Shown here one piece after another: positions 41,701-54,053 of a DNA stretch of 64,000 nucleotides (its first letter is position 1; every line of letters starts with the position of its first letter). A program made the translations under genes and the position numbers. The DNA comes from Setaria digitata. Taxonomy: Eukaryota > Nematoda > Chromadorea > Rhabditida > Setariidae. Location of the stretch: positions 1 through 64,000 of the forward strand of contig RCAB01000076.1 in assembly GCA_003640385.1 (NCBI GenBank). The letters are read 5' to 3'. Under the pieces are notes generated by a model. It saw nothing but the letters and a program-made list of their open reading frames with translations, was not told the origin of the DNA and did not search any database.

Positions 41701-44700
41701 TACTAACTATAAACGTTAGGGTTTTCTTTCTACTGTTTGTTATTCGGGATAACGTTAATTAATTACTCAAACCCAGTTGATTATTCAATTGATCACTAGA
41801 CTTGACTTATTTCTGTTGTATTGTAATATTTTATTTTATTTCATGTTGTATTACATTTTATTTTTTATTTCTTAACATACCTAATTCTTTAGTATTTATG
41901 TTTTTATTTCTATTCCTTTGTCGAAATTTGTTGTCCTCGAGATTACAGACTAGACTATGTTGTTTATATCACTAGAATAAGATGCCAAGTCTTCATATGG
42001 CATTTTAATTACAATATTTTTCAGTGTTATACTTCCTACTTTCTTCTTACAGAATGATGCTGTCGAAAATCTACTTGTGGAAACTAATTTTTTTGCTCGA
42101 GCTGATATAACAACAGCCACAGATATCATTGTTTCGGATATATCCTGGAAACCGGTATGTATTATTGGTATACTATCGACAGATTGATTCTTTCAAATTT
42201 TGCTGTGTCGTAATTCTCAGGAAATAAATTCTTTACTGCTGAAATTTGATTTCTTGAAACAAGGTGTTCTAACATTACTCTAAATCGGCTATTTTCTCAA
42301 CAAAATATGATCTGCTCATATATGTAAAAATAGTGTTGTCGTTTTGTTTCAGTACCAAGTACATTTAAAACTTTGAGCTATAAGTAATAACATCTTCCGA
42401 AAAATTAGATAAACTTTTGTATGAGTCCAATATTTCATCTTTTATAGTTTGAATCTTTTATTAAATATTTTGAACGAAAATATCTTATATTAACAATCTG
42501 ATCTAAACGTGTCAAGATTAGAACTAGAACCATGTATTGTTTTAAAATCTCATACTACAATAATGCGTTTCACTATGTATCTTATTTTTAGGGTCCTGAA
42601 ATAGAAATTAATGAAGATGAAACGGTGCTGTTAAAAAGTAAGTGTTAAATCTATATTCCTTATACGTTGTGTTTTGCCACGTTAATCATATTTATATGTT
42701 GTAGATGAAATCTGTTGCTGTAAAGACGATGTAATTAGCGTTTGTTCTCCTATGCGATTTTCGGTGAAAGCAGAAAATAAAAGATGTGATTTGGGCGAAG
42801 TGTATATACGTTGGAGGAGGTTAACTTTATAAAGTTATATAATTTATTATGTTATGTATTTATTGTAATGAATTTTATACACTTCACAATGAAAGTCCGC
42901 AACAGAAGCTCTTTTAAGCCAATTATAGGGAGCAGTATTACAGGAATAATTTGATGGAAGGATGGGTTTTATCCCAGCTTAGCATTGGATCTGTTTTTGT
43001 GAAGAATTCGCCGTTATCAATTGAAGCACAGCCTCAAATTTCTTATCTCATTGTACGAACAGCAATACCAGTTATTTTTACAATTCGTAATCTATGTAAC
43101 AAAATGATCGATCTACAGATAACGTTGGAACCTGTGGATATGTTCGTCTTCGCTGGCAACAAAAAGGTTCCTCTTGTGAAATGTTCTTTTTTTTTTTTTT
43201 TCACATTGCATTTCTGGAAATCTTCAGAGTAGTTTTAACATTCAGATTAGTTTTAACATAACCATAGGTATAGCATTCCCAATGATTTCGAGTATTAAAC
43301 GAACATTGACTCTTACTCGGTACCCATTGGAATGGTTCACTTTGTTTTATCTAACAACTAGATATTTTGTGGATTTTATTCAATGAATTGAACCATCATT
43401 TATATTAATTTAAATAGATTATTGCTTGCATTGTTGGATTTAATTTACTCTGTTTAAAATTTGATATTATGCAGTCGAATAGAGCCCTCAGAAGTATGAG
43501 TTTGGAAAATGAAAATGACTATTGTGTTTTGTGTTTGTGTTGAATGGCAGTTTGAATGCATGAAATGAACTGAAATGAAGCTTAGTAAAAATCAACGAAA
43601 GTATGGAATTAAATAATGTTTTTTATAAGTGTCACGATGGTACTTCCTCCTTAGCGGGATTCTATATTTTTGATGTAAGATTTTTTCCTTTTTGATTTGT
43701 TTTGCTTGATTGTTACGGTATCAATATTTGTTCGGTGCAGGTGGTACATTTCATATCCGATTCATATGCCTGTACTCTCAGTTTAGCACTATTTTTATTC
43801 AATTTTTCATTTGTAACTTTGCCTGGGTTCTTTGTATTTTATCCAGTTGATTTGATTTTTTTTTTCTGGAATTAAAATTTTTCAGTGGCTTTCGTAATGA
43901 AGTTTTGTAGGGGGTCGAACTTTGTTCAGAAAGCGATTAGAGTATTTTTTCTTATTGCCTAATTAGATGCATTGGGAAGTTGGATGGAAAATATATGAAT
44001 ATTTCTGTTAGAAAGAAGTAAAGAAATGAAGTGCTCAGTGTTCCAGATCTATCTTTAGTTTCCTTCTCTCTTGAAAAAATGTGATCACTGACTGACATCG
44101 TTTTTTCCTGGCTGTAAAATAAGCAAAAAATTGCAGGTCTATATGTAGCTCTGTTTATGTTTCTTATCATTCAGTTGCCCCTCCAGATGATGGTAACCTA
44201 TGTCGTATACAGAGATAGAAATATGCACATTTATGTAAATACAAAAATCCCCGTTGAACTGTGCTTATTTGCTGAGGAACTTTTGCTAAAAAAAATCGAA
44301 AAAAGAAAAAAAAAAACAGAAAAATCGAAAAATTCTGCTTCAATTTTGTTAAGTTTGATCAAAGGAAAAGAAGCGATTCCATAGATTCTGTGGATGTTAC
44401 CATGAAGTGGGGTTTAGCATGTCATTGCTATTTAAAGGTTTAAAAATTTAAAGAAAGCATTCCACTAAAAAGCTCTGCTCAAGAATGCCTTTGGGAAGGG
44501 AGAAAAAAATCTTATTACAAATTAGTTTTGACATTTCTTTTTTCCTTGTTTTCGGAAAAGACTTTATTTTTAAAGCTTCCAATTAGAATATATTACTGAT
44601 TAGAAATAATAAAGTTTGGCAATGCATCTTCTCACTTTTAGGTGTTCGATTATTGACTAGATCAAGTTAAGAAGTAAAATACTTGTCACTCATGATATGA

Positions 44701-46640
44701 TGCTTTATGCCTTTCGATTATCCTAAAATATTGTATTGTCTTCCCCCTCAGAACACAATATTTTGTCACGACTAAGTATTCAAACTCTGAATTTTAAGCC
44801 TAAATTTTAACTGGTCTATGAAAATGACGAATCTATATATACATTGTTCTTAAGTGAAGTAGTAATCGAAATGTTTGAGAAGACTGGTGTCTTATTCTTG
44901 TCGTGCGACATTTTTAAAATTTTATAAAATTATACATTAAAATTTTTTCAAAGTGATTAATTTTTTCGATCAATCAGCAGTAAAATGTTGCAGTAAACAC
45001 GACAAGGAGAGAAGACAAAGAACGTCTTCTTCTGTTCAAAATATGTTGGCATCAATTCAATCATGAGCAAAGAAAAGAATGAACTAATTAAAAAAAAACA
45101 CACACACACATATATACAAATAAATGTTTGTTTATGGATGCTGTATGTATTTTTTTAGTCTTTCAGTATTTTTTTTTCTTATAACAAAAGCATTTACCAG
45201 AAATAAATATAAGCTTATTCAATTTTCCTAGAGCAAAAATGAGATGTTCTTTTTGCTAAAAGTTAATTTTTTTTTTTCCTTCTCTCCTAGTTTTTAAATT
45301 TTTATTACAGCATCATCAACTCCGTTAGTAAGGAATTCTCATAGAAAATGATTGATGTTTAAAGATGGAAGTGATGCTTGAAAGATAAATTGAAACTAAT
45401 TTCTTTTCTTACTAAAGTGAAACTAATTGGACGAGACCGGACGTAGTCTCCTCTTCCTCCTCTCCTCGTTCTACTCTGTTATCAGCATTAACATCACTTA
45501 ATAATCACAATTACTAATAGCGGCGACGCAACAAAATTAAAGATAGAGGATGGAAGGAAGAGGAGCGATAAAGGAAGGTTATATTCAAATCAAGCAAGAA
45601 CAATTAATCTTAGTGGGTAGTTACATTTGTTTATTGTTTGTTGTTCCCTGCTAGATGTGTCATTTCTTGTAGATTTATAGTGGTTAGGAAGGACAGTGAA
45701 TGATAGATAGATACTGCAACGTATTATCATTATCTGCTGACGATAACATCAATCTCATGAATCAACAGTTAGGTGAATGATGATATAAGGGAGACTCTTC
45801 TTAGTTCGTATTACTTAGAGAGCGAACCAGGGTTCATTTGTTGCTGCCATACTTTGAACCATTCTTCCACATAAATAGGCAGTTTTAGAAATAATTGATT
45901 AATTATTGTTTGGCGCGATCATAGTACCATCTTTCGGAATAAAACTATTGTAGCTCAAGTTTTTATCAGTTAGTGAAGATGAGCAAGAAGAGAAGTAATG
46001 TGGTAATAAATAATAGAAGTGTTGACGGCACATCAGAAGCAGTAAGATATGAAGAGTGATAACAGCACGTTCGAGAAAATAGTTTGAGAGAAAAATTAGA
46101 AGAAGGATACATCATCATAAAATATATGGCGTTGATATCATTCATGCTGGGAAATCCTGGTTCCATGATGGCATTTGCGTCCAGTTGTTTTCAAGATCTT
46201 TCTCTCTCAAGTAGAGTAGATTTGCATTTTTGTTTCTTTTCAGTTTCTTATACTCTTACTTGATTTTACGATATTTCAAATTGTAATCTACCTGAAAGCT
46301 GAATTATCCTTTTATTTTATGCGTTTGGGAAGTGATTTTTTATTTTATTTTATTTTTTTAGATCAACATCTATTTACCGCCGTCAGAAGTCTATGAATAT
46401 AAAGTATCAGTAATGGCCCTCTGTGCCGGACGTTTACCGTTTCCGAAGCTCGTAATTCGAAGTTCAATGTTCGATTCAACAGCACTGGATGAAATTACAT
46501 GGCTTTCAATTCCGGATACTATATTTATACTAGTTAGTTTTTTGTTTTTGAGTAGTTGCAGAAAATTGGTGGTTAAAGTTGTTGCCAATATTTTGACAAT
46601 GTTCTTTTCGGAATTTCAGTATTCTTTTGAGAACTGTTGA
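35772..46640 (+). CDS. TRAPP complex subunit 11 (TRAPPC11, foie gras)
   Basis: About 21 exons: 35772-35981, 36079-36236, 36466-36639, 36804-36968, 38130-38226, 38366-38515, 38632-38919, 39086-39241, 39305-39565, 39911-40066, 40385-40588, 40767-40915, 41001-41126, 41195-41324, ~41370-41536, 41613-41714, 42053-42154, 42592-42637, 42705-42819, 42929-43166, 46362-46640. Total is about 1,150 aa (human 1,133). Family landmarks: an N-terminal FLTGLD segment, KLAFLSELRQDT, VYPNPDP followed by FYGQRPWR, QFKKYKC, and a C-terminal gryzun-like region ending near PDTIFIL. TRAPPC11 is a scaffold of the TRAPPIII Rab1-GEF complex, needed for ER-Golgi traffic and autophagy. Phases around exon 15 do not resolve with canonical sites. 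The final exon is separated by a 3.2-kb intron, and its true end may differ, because GTTAGT after PDTIFIL could be a donor. Confidence 0.9.
36969..38129 (+). other. Intron 4 of TRAPPC11
   Basis: A 1.16-kb intron with a TTTA-rich simple-sequence stretch at about 37588-37650. No nested gene was recognised. Confidence 0.7.
40152..40193. repeat. Perfect 15-bp inverted repeat with 12-nt loop
   Basis: ATTTCTAAATAATCT (40152-40166) and AGATTATTTAGAAAT (40179-40193) are exact reverse complements. The hairpin lies in the TRAPPC11 intron between exons 10 and 11 (40067-40384). It is the strongest simple hairpin I noticed in the window, but it is AT-rich and shorter than usual microRNA stems. Confidence 0.85.
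43167..46361 (+). other. 3.2-kb last intron of TRAPPC11
   Basis: The splice phase (0/0) and the protein alignment both place this whole segment inside TRAPPC11. It contains T tracts, a CA/TA microsatellite at about 45099-45116, and no open frame with recognisable features. Confidence 0.65.
45099..45116. repeat. CA/TA dinucleotide microsatellite
   Basis: A short run of CA repeats followed by TA repeats inside the last TRAPPC11 intron. Confidence 0.8.
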
Positions 46641-48080
46641 GGTTTCGAAAAGAAGTGAATGGAGTTGTGGGACAGCTGTTCCTCATCCCACTGTTGATTT
46701 CTAAATTGGCAGTTAAACTTCTTGTGACATATTCAGTGGATGGATGGATTCAGTGATGACATTTGCATAGTTAAATGATTGTAATGAATGCGAATGTTTC
46801 TATTTTCTAGCCTCTAGCAAAGATGTGAAGTGCAGCGATGATTTCTGGCTTGATTTTGATTCGGATGCGCTGTTATTACTGTTGACGACGGCATACGATG
46901 ATGATGTTGATGATGCCATTTCTGTTTTTTCAGTTAATGTTGCATTTCAAAGTAGAGTGTTTGGAATGATTTCTATTCTGCTCACTTGATTTTAGGCTCA
47001 CTTCATCACTTGATCATAAGAAATAAATATCTAACAAAAGAGATACAGAGGGGTCGGTTTTTGTTGTTTGCTGTTGCTCAGCGTAGAATGGAGGGAAGTT
47101 CTACTCTCCACAGTTTGCTAAAAAGGACGCTAGCAAATCGGTGTGATTGTTTGAGGCCATCGCATAAGCTAACGTCGATGATATTTTCGGAAATCGTTGA
47201 ACGGAGAATAAATTGATCAGCTCCCCAGGAAACCTGTAGCCTTATATGAATGACTATTTGCTAATGAACTCTCAGCCTCTGTGAATGCTTTGTTATTTTT
47301 CTGCGGTAAACTGTTTTTTCTTTGCATGTGATTTTCCAGAACGACCCCTGGTTGTGTTAATAATGCTCCAGCTGTATGCAGTGGATTGAATTCACGTGTG
47401 TGTTTGTCTGAGAGTGCCGACAAGCGGGATTTCTGTTGCAAACATCCTGTGTTCAATTAATTCTGCAGTTCCTTCAACTGCATGATGTAGAGACGGGAGA
47501 CATTCACTGGCTATCACATAATCAGTGCTGCTTATCGTTATCAGTGAGCAGAAGAGAGTACTCACCTGTGAACGGATAATTTGAAGGAATGGTTAATTTG
47601 ATGAATAAAGGGGAGAGTGAAGTAAGACCAAACGTGGAGCAGAATCGGATTGGAAAGGAAAGGCGGAGTTGCCGAGAGGAGTCGACCGAACAACACTGAA
47701 GGAAGGAAGACACTGGGAGCAACACCTCCCACCAGTATCACCATCACCACTACTATCACCACCATCACCCCTATATCATCAGCAGCACCGGCACCAGCAG
47801 CACCACCACCACGACCACCATCAGCATCAGCATCAGCATCAGCAGTAGCAGTAGCAGTAGCACCAGTATCGGTATCATTATCAGTATCGGTATCAGCACC
47901 GTCACTGTCACTGGCATCACCATCAGTACAATCTTAAAATCATTCACACATATAGTTGGTAGTGGTTTCGGTGCTGGTTGCTCGGCCGAATACCTGACAA
48001 TAGATAGTAGCAATTGCCGGTTGTGGAGAAAGTGGAACTGCCAAGGCATTCCAACAGTTACGGGTGGGGCAATTAAAAGA
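46641..48080. other. Intergenic between TRAPPC11 and the TGF-beta ligand gene
   Basis: About 1.4 kb, with no recognised gene. It contains an imperfect trinucleotide repeat (47731-47930) close upstream of the ligand start, and likely includes the ligand promoter and 5' UTR. An in-frame upstream ATG at 48021 precedes the preferred start at 48081. Confidence 0.5.
47731..47930 (+). repeat. Imperfect trinucleotide repeat (CAN/ATC/AGC)
   Basis: About 200 bp of CAC, ATC, CAG and AGT triplets in blocks, open in all three plus frames for long stretches (His/Gln-rich, Ser/Thr/Ile-rich or Ala/Ser/Val/Pro-rich). It ends about 150 bp upstream of the preferred start codon of the TGF-beta ligand, so it is probably promoter or 5' UTR. 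Confidence 0.85.
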
Positions 48081-51000
48081 ATGGCATTGCTTACTGCATC
48101 AATACATTCGATATTCCTAGCACTGAGCTTCTTCTGTAGTCTGTCCACTTATGGGACTATCGCTTGGCATCATCACACCAATCACAGTTGTCACGGTTGT
48201 GCCGAAGCACGGGATGAACTGGCCAAGATACGCCTGGAACTAATTAAACGTGAAATTCTGGAAAAGCTCGGTCTGGACGCACCACCTCAGGTACGACCAC
48301 AAGATGGCTTCCCCACAATTCCGCTAGTTGCGAAGTATTTGAAGTATCAATTACGACACGACTCAGCAACAAATTCTATGCATACATCATTCCTCGCCGA
48401 CGAACTGATGATGCCTGAACGTAAAGCGGAACGAACGATCGTACTGGCTGAACGGACGCCAGCACGCTTTAACTTGAATCTGGTCCTTGCACATTTCAAG
48501 TTTTCTGAGGAGTTAATGTCGAAACTTCTGATATCTGCTGTACTCAACATATACCTTCGGAAACCGACTAAACTTCATTCCGATTCACGTATTGCAACAG
48601 TACAAGTACTTGTCAAGGAAGTGGTCAAGAATGGCTCGGTATCACATTTTTTACCTTTCTCTTTTTCCCTTATTTCTGTTGTCATTTATCATCCCGAAAA
48701 AATGAAACGTTCGCTCACGAACGCTTTAGCCTTCTTTCTCCTCTCCTGTAACAGGATCTTTTCCATTTTTTTTTTTGTAACAGCAGCAGTACTCTCATCT
48801 AGTCTCTCTTGACGATGTTTAGTTTTTAATTCCTACAGAGTGATAAGCTCATCTGCACTAGTCATATCCATTTCACTAACCGGAAAGAATAGCTATCCAT
48901 TACAGGATGCTTTTCAGGCTCTCGGCATGATTTCCTTTCTGTACCGCTCCTTCCTTGGCTTCTTTTGGCTCATCCATTTAGTTCTCATCTTTAGGCAGTT
49001 CATCTTATATTTCACATATTTTGCTTTCTTTCTTCTGAACCTAGTACCATTTTTGAAATCTACACTTTATCAATGAGCATTTCAAGTTCTAGCCACTTCC
49101 ATAATGTCGAAGTTTCTCATCACTTCGAATATACAGCTACTATTTTTATTTAATAATCATGGTTGCAGTTTCTCAAGACACATATTTGTTGTCATTCTGA
49201 AATTCATATTTACAGTAATTTAAGTTTGTTTTATCATTTCAAGACTGAGCTAGCGTCGAATTGGTGTTTTCTGGAAAGGATAAATTTTAAATGCTTCTTC
49301 TCTTCGTGAGGAATTTAGAGTTAACACTCCCTTTTAAATGATATGTCCGTTGTTTTTACTTTCAAGAAACAGGGCTGTATCACATTTCATGAGCTTAATT
49401 TAAAATAGAAAATTTAGCACTTTGCAATACAACTACGAAAGGGTGTTAAATACGCAATATTTCTCGAAAAACTTCAATTTCTTGCGTAGCAATGAAATAC
49501 CGTAGCTTGTTGTTGTTTATTCACATTTTGAGAGCTCCGAAATAGTTTTCCGGCAGAACAAGTAATAATTTGAGTCCTGACGACGGTGTATTTGCTTTCG
49601 AGAAACATTTCTGATTTCGGAGCAGCAAGTTTGTAAAACGGGTTTTATTCGTCATGGCCGCACCAACGTCGCCTTTGTCATCGTTATCATCTAGGCATAT
49701 ATTGATAAAAAGATATTTATATATATTCATATGAAGAAATAGAGCAAAGAGGAAAGGGTACGCAGCGCAATATGTGTCAGATACGGATCAAGGCCAAGAG
49801 TCGAGGAACCTCAGTACTTCACTCTGTTAGTTATGCATATCGAGGTCACGTAGTTGTTCCACAGATTGAGGCACAGGTGGACGTTGAGAATCTCAAGGTT
49901 ATTCTTTACTTCCTTCCATCCTTCTTCTTTAGCATTGGAACCAGGATAGCTTGTCCTTTATTTATTTATTTTTTTCATCAAGACAAGTATCAAAGTAAAT
50001 CACCTCTTTGAAGAGGAAGAGAGAGAGAGAGAGAAAAGAAGAAAGAAAGAAAGACCAATTTAGGATTTATATGGTAATGATTGAGGAACTGTTTCTAATT
50101 TTCTGTGCAGATGAATGACGAAATTTGTGATTTAATTTTGATGAAAGTTGCCTTTAAATGAGAAAATTGTGGAAAATGAAAAGGGAAGAGTGAGAAAAAC
50201 TGATAAGGCTGATTAAAGAGCAGAATGCATTTGTCGAGAATTTTTTCTCGTACTTTGTAACATAGTGACGGATCTCTTCGGTAGCACATCATCAGCATTC
50301 AGTAACTTGCTCAGCAATTATGAAATGAAACAAATGTACGAAACAGTGCAGAAATGTTGCTTTGTCCTCTTCTTTTGGATCATTTTTGCAAGCTTCACAA
50401 TGGCTTCGCAGTTGTAGCAATCATTTCTGCTAAAGTGTATCTTTCCATTATCATTTTAATCAGTGACAGCTTTAGGTGAGTTTCTATTCACTGGGAACTT
50501 CTGCGCCAACAGAAATTACATAGTTCGATTGCTCTATTTCTCCTCATTAGTGTTATAGTAAATTATGTGTTTAGATCAGAAAAGCTGACATTCCTTTTCT
50601 CCTGACAAAAGCCAAAGACTGATAGGAGCAGTTGATACTAACTGCTTGCTTCTTTGGTTTGCATCAACTTTCTAAATTTTGACAGAGACAGAGACGCCCA
50701 GAATATTTATTCCTTCTCGAGGAGACTCTATATTACTGAGTGTAACTTTAATGGTAACAGGAGCTATCAAAGTCAAAAATTGAGCAATTTGAAATGTTTT
50801 ATAATTTTGTTTCCTTCAAAGTTTGATGGATAATATCATAATGAGTACTGTGTGGGAAAAGACAATGAGTGTGATGTGTAGAAATGTATGTGAACCGTTA
50901 TCAGTCATTCGTCATAGCTTGATTCCGCTATCTTTTATCATCATTTTTCAAAAAAATGGTAGTAATCATCAGCAGCGAAATGCAAATACCATGATTTTTT

Positions 51001-53193
51001 TTTCTTCATAAATGAATTATCACATCTTTTTGTGTTGTTGTTTCAACTGATTCATTTAGATGGAATGAATGGTTACTTTAAGGAATTCATAACCTAATCC
51101 ATGAATTCGTGGCATTAATAGGAATCATTGCATTTAATTATATAAGTTCAGCAGTCTGATGTGAAGTGTGATTGTTGGTTTCCAGTTTTTGGACTGATGA
51201 TGATTGAATTGCAAAGGGTAGGCTATGATGCCCAGCCATCATTCTTCTTATTTTGCCAAATTTCCCTACTGATATGCGGACGGACCTTTCGTAAAGTTTG
51301 TTTATGTACGATGGCAATAACACTTTATCCTTTTCTTTCTCGAAATTGAGGGGTATGTTTTCCAGTGGTTGAGTTTAATTTTTTTTTTTCGTCTATTAAT
51401 AAGTGAATTAAGAAGACTGTTCAAATGTCAGTCTTCCTCCAGTGCTAGCACATTTTGAGCATCTGCATCACTAGGCGAATACTATACGATCCATCCATTC
51501 CTCTCTTCCACATTCCATTCTGTTACATTTAATTCCTCTTCCACTGCTACGATAACTATCTCAGGGTTTTCTGGGAGAAGGAAAGAAACGGTGAACAGAA
51601 CTGGCTGTAATACTGTACTATTTTGGTAAAAGTTGCTTCATCTAATTACATCAATGCATTGTGTGTCACACTTCATGATTGTAGTGAAAGTGATGTTAAA
51701 CCTTTCTTGTTGTTCTCAGTGCAACTTATCATGCTATCAACTACATTTCATCTTTAAACAAGTTGTTGTTAAAGAGTTGTCAAGTTACAAAATGATTAAG
51801 AATTCACTGAAAAAAAAAAAAAAAAAGAAAAAATGCTTGTTGAAAATACTATAAGCACTGGAAGCTGAAAACATAATATTTTGATACGCCTGGAATGCAG
51901 TCAGCAATTATTTTTTCGGAACAGAATCTTTCGCTCTGTTTATAGTTTTGATATAGCTTATCAGAAGTGATAATAATATCTTGTAAAAACAAATAAAAGT
52001 AAAACTGTCATTATTGCCAAGCCCTAGATAGAGCAGTATTGCCAATCATTCAACCTGTTTAGTAGTACCCTTTTTAGTGGCTGAAAAACAAAAATCGTTT
52101 TGGAAAAATTGGTGGAGTGGAATCTACTGATTTATCACCTTCACTTCTTTGATTACTGAATGACAAATAAATGAAACTAAAATCAAAGTCAGGAAAGCCT
52201 TACTGTAAGAAATGAAAAGCTCAGCATATCTGATCATCGGATGATTGTGACTTAGCTTCGCCTGAATAGGTGACAGTAAGATCCACTGTGAAGGTTCATC
52301 AGCTACACGGCTACATGTGACATGTGATGATGATCGGCACCTTCCTGAACGAGAGCAGATCGCGTCACTGCTGGTACTGGTAGTCGTAGTGTTAAGCTTA
52401 CGGTGATCATTGCAATATTTCGCTAAATTGCATCAAGTTCAGATTGGCGCAGCTTTGGCGGAACGGAAACGTCACGTGGATCTTAGTAAAGATGGATACA
52501 TACAAATTCCAATACGTGTTGACGACGTGCAGCGGTGGTGGAGTGGTAATGATTTCATGGGCTTGTATGTGGAAGCTTTTTACAAAGGCGAAAATTTGGC
52601 TCTGCATCCGCAACACGACTCCAAAAATGTTTGTATTCTTCAACGTCATTCATTATTTTCCCAGTTGCCAGTGTTTCTAAATTACGAGTGAATCATTTTT
52701 CAGTGATCGTCTCTACTTGAATGCTCAGTGATACTCTTACAGATGATGTATCTCGAGCTCACAACCATCGAGGAGTGGGGTCGTCACAAACGTAGCTATC
52801 AGGAAGTGTGTACGAAGGAGATGAACGAACCGTCCTGCTGTCTCTACAGTCTAGTTGTGGATTTCGAGGCTGCTGGTTGGGATTTTGTCATCGCCCCCAA
52901 ACTATACGATGCGCACATGTGCAGCGGGGAATGTCGTCTTCACCATGTAGGTCATCTCCTCACTTCCCTCTCTCTTAGCTACTAGTCCTCCTTCATTATC
53001 TTCAAACAGATTCCTTCAGGCTGGTCGCTCAGCTCACAGCAAGATCACCTCATCGACGAAAAAAAACGCCATAAGTGGTTGCTGCCACCCGACCGAGTAC
53101 GACCCGATAACACTCGTCTACATGACCCAGGAGAAGGAGCTGAAAATCCGCGAAGTGCCAGGTATGATCGCCCGGCGCTGTGCTTGTGCCTGA
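48081..53193 (+). CDS. Secreted TGF-beta/activin-subfamily ligand
   Basis: Five phase-consistent exons: 48081-48638, 49781-49897, 52443-52628, 52743-52946, 53020-53193, giving 412 aa. A signal peptide is visible (hydrophobic core IFLALSFFCSLS, about residues 8-21). The propeptide carries an EILEKLGLDAPP segment like the latency region of TGF-beta and myostatin. A furin-type site RHKR (301-304) releases a 108-aa mature domain with nine cysteines at 310, 319, 320, 347, 351, 376, 377, 409 and 411. The pattern CC...GWDFVIAP...CSGEC...CC...CAC is the TGF-beta cystine knot; the extra N-terminal cysteine points to the TGF-beta/activin/myostatin branch rather than BMP (seven cysteines). Likely a DAF-7-like dauer-pathway or TIG-type ligand; filarial tgh-2 is a candidate orthologue, which I cannot confirm. 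The small second exon (49781-49897) is the least certain. A poly(A) signal lies at 53594-53599. Confidence 0.9.
49898..52442 (+). other. 2.5-kb intron of the TGF-beta ligand gene
   Basis: Between exons 2 and 3. It contains the GA repeat at 50011-50054 and a poly(A) run near 51811-51834. Open frames are short and featureless. Confidence 0.6.
50011..50054. repeat. GA/GAAA simple repeat
   Basis: Purine-rich run of GA then GAAA units within the 2.5-kb intron of the TGF-beta ligand gene. Confidence 0.8.
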
Positions 53194-54053
53194 TGTCAAG
53201 CAGCGACGAGGCTGAGCGAACCCAAGGTGTCGGGAGCCACGTACTGAAGAAGGGGACGATCATGGATTCCTGGTCAACGTGCTCCATTCTACAGCACCGA
53301 GACATCGTTACTGTAACTGAACCCAAGCTATCCATGCACCTGCTGCTACTTGTGCACATGCAGAACCCCAGCACCAGCACGAGCACCAAATTCCCTTGTG
53401 TTTGTGTAAGTCAGCAAAGTAGGATAAGGAAGGGAGATCACATTAGAGGGACCAGATTTGGCTGACATCTTGAACGCTCATTTTGAATGTGCTTATTATT
53501 GTAAGGTATTTAAACGGTTCACAATTAGCGCCATCACATTGCCATTGCCGCTCCAACTAGCAATCAATGATGCCTCAATATGATTGATTGTTCAATAAAA
53601 ATCACTACACATTGCTATTCGAGACTACCACATATTTCTTAAAATCCAGAAGAAATGCTCACAATAACCATCAAGCTTTCCAGTTCTTTCTGCTCCCTTG
53701 CGAATATCACATACTCTCTGAGTGTCAACTGAATTATCCATCACCTAACAATACATATTATACATCATACAGGTCTCATTAAACTAGATCAATTTCACCA
53801 GGGTCAACATGACAGCACTCACCTCTCACCGTCTCATAGTATTCCTCTCTTCTCATTTATCCTAGCATTGTAACTAATAAATGTAATATACATCCAGGAG
53901 CCGTAACAAGACAAGATCACTTTAAAGGCAAACAAAAACAAGTATACATGGAAAATTCCCAAGATAACCGAGAACAAATACAGTAAAAGGCATGGAAGAA
54001 GGCTGTTAAAGTATAAAATATAAAGAAATGTAAGATCGATAAAAAGGGAACAA
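53194..54053. other. Intergenic between convergent TGF-beta ligand and brc-1 genes
   Basis: About 860 bp with the 3' UTRs of both genes. Open frames at 53079-53465 (+) and 53045-53389 (-) overlap the last ligand exon and look like shadows. Confidence 0.6.

Noticed and set aside
47562..48148. Hydrophobic minus-strand frames resembling membrane proteins
   Set aside because: Created by the trinucleotide repeat read antisense; the composition is an artefact of the repeat.
51805..51840. Poly(A) run as a processed pseudogene tail
   Set aside because: Upstream sequence shows no similarity to a coding exon.
53079..53465. 128-codon plus-strand frame
   Set aside because: It overlaps the last exon of the TGF-beta ligand in another frame. 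The true frame carries the CC and CAC knot cysteines and a stop at 53193.
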